Assembly (NCBI GenBank): GCA_002633005.1
Contig: NMRA01000412.1
Coordinates: forward strand, 284,556 to 348,555
Length of the DNA: 64,000 bases
Reading direction: 5' to 3'
Origin: Phoronis australis
Taxonomy: Eukaryota; Phoronida; Phoronidae
Position numbers and translations under genes: made by a program. This document shows, piece after piece, positions 24,701 to 30,700 of this stretch. The notes under the pieces were generated by a model. It did not search any database. It worked only from the letters and a program-made list of their open reading frames with translations, and was not told the DNA's origin. Numbering within the stretch: position 1 is the first letter of the stretch; each line of letters begins with the position of its first letter.

Positions 24701-27700
24701 ATTGGTACTGTACTCGGAAGAAGTGAGGGGGGATGAGGGAGTTAACTGAGTTAGAGTGATGAAATGGATATGAAAAGTTATGAATGAGACGGTTGAGACT
24801 CATGGATTAGGGCAAGGGGTGCCGAAGAAAAAACAGGAAATGGGGGGGACGGAAAGGGACCAGCATAGCGACCCAGAAGACCTTCGGTCTGTATTTTCTG
24901 TAAAGTAACACTCGGGTTTCGAGTGGCGGACGTGTGGTTGGTGGGGGGATTGGGGTGCGCGGAACTTGAAACCAAAAGGGAAACCATCTATAGGTTCTGT
25001 AGTCAAGAGAGTGTCGTGTCCTGAAGGGAGAGGTTTTTGAGTTTACATCCCAGCGTTCTATAATTATGCATTCATAGACTATAGTACATGTACCGCCAAT
25101 TCCGTATATTCTCAATCTGTGTTTGTACGTACAAGGTTTGACACAAACTAGAAGCTGCGAAGTCACTACTGGCGAATGGTGTCAATCACGGTTAACCTCC
25201 GGCAAGTAGGCTAGGTCGCTTGCCCACTGACGGCAAACTGGGGTCTCTTCTTTTACTTCCATGTGATAATATGTTCGCTGTGATCTTTGGTGCAATAAAT
25301 GCATGCGTACGCCCCAAGCTTTCCGTGCGTAACTGATGATTTCAAAAACAATTAAAAATTGACAAAATTCGTACATGGAGCAGTTGAGTACGAAATTTCT
25401 AGATATTTCATAAACAGCTTAAGGAGTAAGGTCCTGTGGTGAGAGAAAACAAATACAGGAAAATAGACACTAGTCAGAAAACAAAATTGAACTCGTATTC
25501 ACGAATGAATTATGACCAATTTCTCGAAAATTGAACAGAGCGAAAATAGATGGTACATGTGCACTTACCGTTAGGAGTAGCTTACTTTCAAACAAGTTGA
25601 ATTACACATTGTTTCAATTGCCTTTCAGACCCAAATTCATCCCCAGCCTTGATCATATACGCGACTCTGACGAAGGGTGATCTGCCAGTTNGGAGGAGTG
25701 TTTTCCACAATGAAGTCTCATAAAATTGACCAAGCCCTGAGGTCCACTCTGGTTTCTTTACTGGGAGCGACGAAATTTTCATGTCTCGAAATACCAATGG
25801 TGAGGTTGATTAGGCGGCGCAGGAAGGCGCGGTTGGGCACGATGGCGAAGCAGGCGAAGTTTAGTAGACCGATTAGGGATTGAAGATCGCGACGAGTAAC
25901 CTTCCGTCCTTTCTGGAAGTCGAGTAGGAGGTTGAAAGCTGTGTCCAGATGGGTGATTGAGGTGGTCGGATGAATCATCTTGTCGTGACTGAAAGGGATG
26001 CCCACTGTGTCGCAAAGTGACATGAATGCGGCAAGGTCCTTACCGCATTTCGGAGAGGATGGGGACCCACGAAAAAGAAATTTTCGAGGTATTGAGATAC
26101 GCCGTCGACATTAAGCTTGTTTCCAGGTCCATTGAATCGCAGAACTGACCTTCTCGAAGATGTTGCAGCTGGAGGCACAGCCAACTGGTAGGCACCTGTC
26201 GTAGTGAAAGATGTTTGCCCAGGATATGCCTAAAAGGTGGTAGTTGTCAGGGTGAAAAGCGTCCTTGGTGTCAGTCTTAGCCATAAGGGAGTTGCGTCCA
26301 GACCGTTGAAACCGGCGGACAGCGTCAGTGATGGATTGGAACTGTACTCGGGAGAAGTGAGGAGAAATGAAGGAGTTAACTGAGTTAGAGTGATGAAATG
26401 GATATGGAAAGTTATGAATGAGAAGGTTGAGACTCATGGATTAGGGCAAGGGATGCCGAAGACAAAACGGGGAATGGAGGGGACGGAAAGGGACCAGCAT
26501 AGCAACCCAGAAGACCTTCGGTCTGTATTTTCTGAAAAGTAACACTAGGGTTTCGGAGGGCGGACGGGTGGTTGGTGGGGGATTGGGGTGGCGCGGAACT
26601 TGACACCAAAAGGGAAACCATTTATAGACAATTAAAAATTGACAAAATTCGTACATGGAGTAGTTGAGTACGACATTTCTGGATATTTCATAAACAGCTT
26701 TAGGAGTAATGTCCTGTGGTGAGAGAAAACAAATTAAGGAAAAGAGACACTAGTCAGAAAACAAAATTGAACTCGTGTTCACGAATGAATTATGGCCAAC
26801 TTCTCGAAAATTGAACAGAGCGAAAAAAAGATGGTACATGTACACTTACCGTTAGGAATAGCTTACTTTCAAAGCTATAAACAAGTTGAATTACACATTG
26901 TTTCAATTGCTTTTCAGACCCAAATTCATCCCCAGCCTTGATCATATACGCGACTCTGACGAAGGGTGATCTGCCAGTTGTAGATGCTAAAGTATCGGCA
27001 TTGGTTGAAAATAGCGCTGGAGCAAGTAGTGCGGTGATGTTGTTGGATAACGGAGCTGGTAAGGACCAATCCGGGCACGGTGGCCATAGCCTTTGAAATA
27101 ACCGGAACCGGAACAGGTCGTCATTTACCATATTGAAAAGTATAGCTTATAAGTATTTGAAAACACTGTGTTAAAACATTGTTACGTTTTAGACACAGCA
27201 AAACTAATACATGTGCAAAAGTTGACTTAGGAAAGGAGTGCGCACAACAATGTTCTTCCCATTGGAACCATTTTGAGAAAAAAATCACTTCTATTTAATC
27301 AGTTTAAAAAACTGTTCAAGACCGCCAATTTGTTAATATCTTATGTACAGATAGACTGCAGCCGCAGTTACAATGTAAGTAGCTTCCTTGAAAAATTGTT
27401 GGAGTTGTATTGGGTAGTAGGTTTATTTAGACGGTTTTTGTGTTTTGTGCATATGCTGCGAATGAGCAAAACACAATTATTTGAGTGTAGATTCAATTTT
27501 CCTTAAACGGCTAGCCCCCACCTGAATTTCACCAGTGCAAGGAACCGGATGAAATATCTGCTACGGTTTCATGAGGCTGTCTAACAGTCGGCCATTAGAC
27601 ATTTGACAACAGTTTACTGGCACATTAATAGAAGCAGCGACTGGAGTAGTTCCTGTATCAGTCACACGATTTGAAACACTTGCCAATGGACGATTACTGA

Positions 27701-30700
27701 AAACCACTGACGAGAATCTATCTGACTAATTTCAAGCAGTCGATGGGTAAATCAGTCCCTTGTTAATTTGCAGGGGCAGATACCACTAAAGGAGATGGTA
27801 TTTACTCGGGATATTTTATAAATATCACGGGTGATGGCGGATACTCAGTAAAGGTTAAAGTCAAGGACAGCTCTGGGAAAGTCAAATCGTCGAACGCTGG
27901 CCAGAACTTACCTGATGTCTGTTTTCTAACGGGAAAATGTGGTAAGAGGTGGAGTATGATCAAACGAATCACGTTTATTTCTATTAACTTACGTTCTTTT
28001 GGGTTACTATTCTTACCTTTAGTCGTAAGTTTTACAGAAATGGTCGTTTCATTCAAATACCGTATGCCATAAAACTATCGTTTCATTGTCATTTGAATGT
28101 ACTTTGTCGTACATTTAAACTTCTTTCAACACGTTGTTTGAATGCATTAAGATTTTTAAGAGTTAATTGAACCTTAGCTCGCTGTAAAGATACGGCCCAC
28201 GCACTCACGCACACGGACGTTTTAATCCTGTTCACTGTTACACCAACAGGACCCTGTAATGATAAAACATGGTTTACGCACCTAAACAAATGCACGGCTC
28301 TTGGACAGCAAGCGCGGCTCCGGTACTTGTTGTACACGCGGCTTACAGTCTATTCGCGAGTCCTTTATTTACAGCTGATCCAAAGTAATATCCGTCATTG
28401 AGCCTTGCTTTCTGGGATCTTAGATCATGTTACGTGATTACGGAGCCGTGTTTGTACGTCAGTGAAATGAGTCAAATTGGTGTCGAACCTTGTTCGAGAG
28501 CGCTTGAACCGCGTTGTTCGATAAGCCAGGACTTGGTCACAACAGTTATTTAAGTTGACCACGTATCCGTTGCATTCAAAATAGGCACGTGTGTCGTAGA
28601 CAACATGAACAAATAGAACGATAGTTTTATTTGCAACTCATTTTTCGTGGATACTCAATAAGGAGTTCCAGCTGTAATATCGTAAAAAGTACAGATGTAA
28701 GGGTGCGACGATTAATTAAGAAGAGCTACTTGTTGGTTGCCACCATTTTATATGCGCAAAGGTTGCTGGGAAATGTTTTGGTATGCAGGACAATATTTGA
28801 CAACACGCCTGTCAGGCGATGTGTGGGTTTGTGTGAGCCGCTGAAAGGACAATCAGGTACTTTCAATTCAATCTATAATGTACTGCATGTTTTAACTCGC
28901 AGACCTGCAATGTGGTAGCGTGAAAACGTAAAACAAATTTGAGATCAAATTTCAATAATAAGGTACTGCGTGACAATTTTGCGGTATAGAAAAAAAAACG
29001 CATTCTGCCTCAATCCCAAAGTTTCGTCTACAAGTTTTTAGTGAAACGGTCTGACTCAAGCATGTTGATGTCGGAAGCGTCAACCCGTCGCCAATCCTCT
29101 TTGATATATACCCATTGTGTGACGGCTCTCGGCAACCTCAGTATGTGACTGATAAAATTGGTTTGGTATTGTTGACTTTATGAATTTTTCTCACTGTTGG
29201 TATATACGATGCACAAAAGTCAGTTAGATTAACTTAAACTATATAAAAAATGGCTGTCTACGCCCCTGTCTTCGGAGAAATGACTCCCCTATTGTCGAAA
29301 AGCGGAAATTAGAACCAAAGATCATGTAGTAATTTGATGGCGTATTCTAGGAACAAGAAATATTGACTGCTAGTTGGCTATCTCACTTACGTTTAAGATT
29401 CGCCAAGAAAGCTACCTACGTACACCTCTGTGAACAAAATATCACGTGTTGCCACGGGAGGTTCTTTTCAAGTTATTGGCATAGGTTCAACAGGGACTTC
29501 TCTCGTGGACTTGTATGAACCCGTACAAATAATAGACTTAAAGGCAAGTATATCACTCAAACACTTATCCTTACCAATCCGCAACCAGTTGACCTGCATT
29601 TGCTGTCACAAGTTTTGTGTATCAGTAAATGTCTGCTCCTAAGAACAAAGTGGTCATTTTCCTCGGTAAAATATTGAAGACATGTAACTCTGAAAACCTT
29701 GTCGCTTCAACTGTAGACGTTATCGTGGTACCAAACATTTATTTTCTCTACAGAAAAGGAACGAGTAGACCGGGAATATGAATGGTGGAACTTCACAGCA
29801 GTGCGCTAATTAGGCCTGCTCCAATTCAAACTGAAAACTTCAAACTGTGATAACTCAAGTTAGCGGATACGAAGTATCCAATTGAAGCAATCAATTTGCT
29901 CAATTTAATATCACAGGCGTAGACTGACACTGGTCTTGGTTTAATCAGTTTTATTAGACTGTTCTAATTAAATACTTTGAGGTACTGACATCGTTCCCTT
30001 TCATCGAGGTAAGGGCTTTGGTTTTTACAACGTCTTATCGGAAAGAACAATGACAATAATGATGTTTGGTCAAGTTGACTTAACGCGTCACAGATAATCA
30101 GGGGACATATGTTTCATTGGTCGTGTGTAATCTGTACTTAAAAGAACCGACAGTTATTAACTGGCAGCTCATCACGTGCCAGAGAGCGAACTTTGATATT
30201 TACTTAATACCCTATAGTCGATAAAATAAAAAATCGAATGCCGTAGGATGCGAATCTGTGGCTCAGCTTAGTAGCGTGCACGGTTGTTCATCAGTAACGT
30301 GCTAGGATGGTTCGGCCTCGTGCTAGGTTTTTAATTACGCATACGCGGCCCCTGCCTTCAATATGGGGGTTCGAATTCCTGACTTTGTGGACCTTTTGAA
30401 AACAAAAAAACGGTCGGACTAAAAAAACGAGAGCACCACTTGGAATTGCACGTTTGCGCATGTTTAATGGAATTATGCCTCATTTTCTCGGATTTTTGGT
30501 TCTCGGAGGCGGACCTTTTTGCCCCTTGGGTGCGCGCATGTTACGTCATCTCTTTGCTAGATGTTCCTCGTGTATTATCTTACATCGTGCATTCTCAATA
30601 CAGGTCGTGAGCACGTTTTATGAAAACTCGACGGTGACCCTGCAGTGGACAGCGGTTGGAGACGATCTCGACCAAGGAACAGGTAAGAATTTCGGCCACG

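Larger units (their letters stand above)
21063..26917 (+). other. CLCA gene 1 intron 10, with a DIRS-like insertion
   Basis: 5.9 kb in this assembly against 1.3 kb in gene 2 (47706-49014). The excess is the DIRS-like element and a doubled segment across the N at 25691. The ends of the intron, including the 60 nt before exon 11, remain alignable with gene 2. Confidence 0.65.

Noticed and set aside
30250-30380. Possible tRNA-like SINE head (TGGCTCAGCTTAG and GGGTTCGAATTCC)
   Set aside because: The A- and B-box-like words are over 100 nt apart and no tRNA fold can be drawn; the second word belongs to the interspersed repeat family seen elsewhere.
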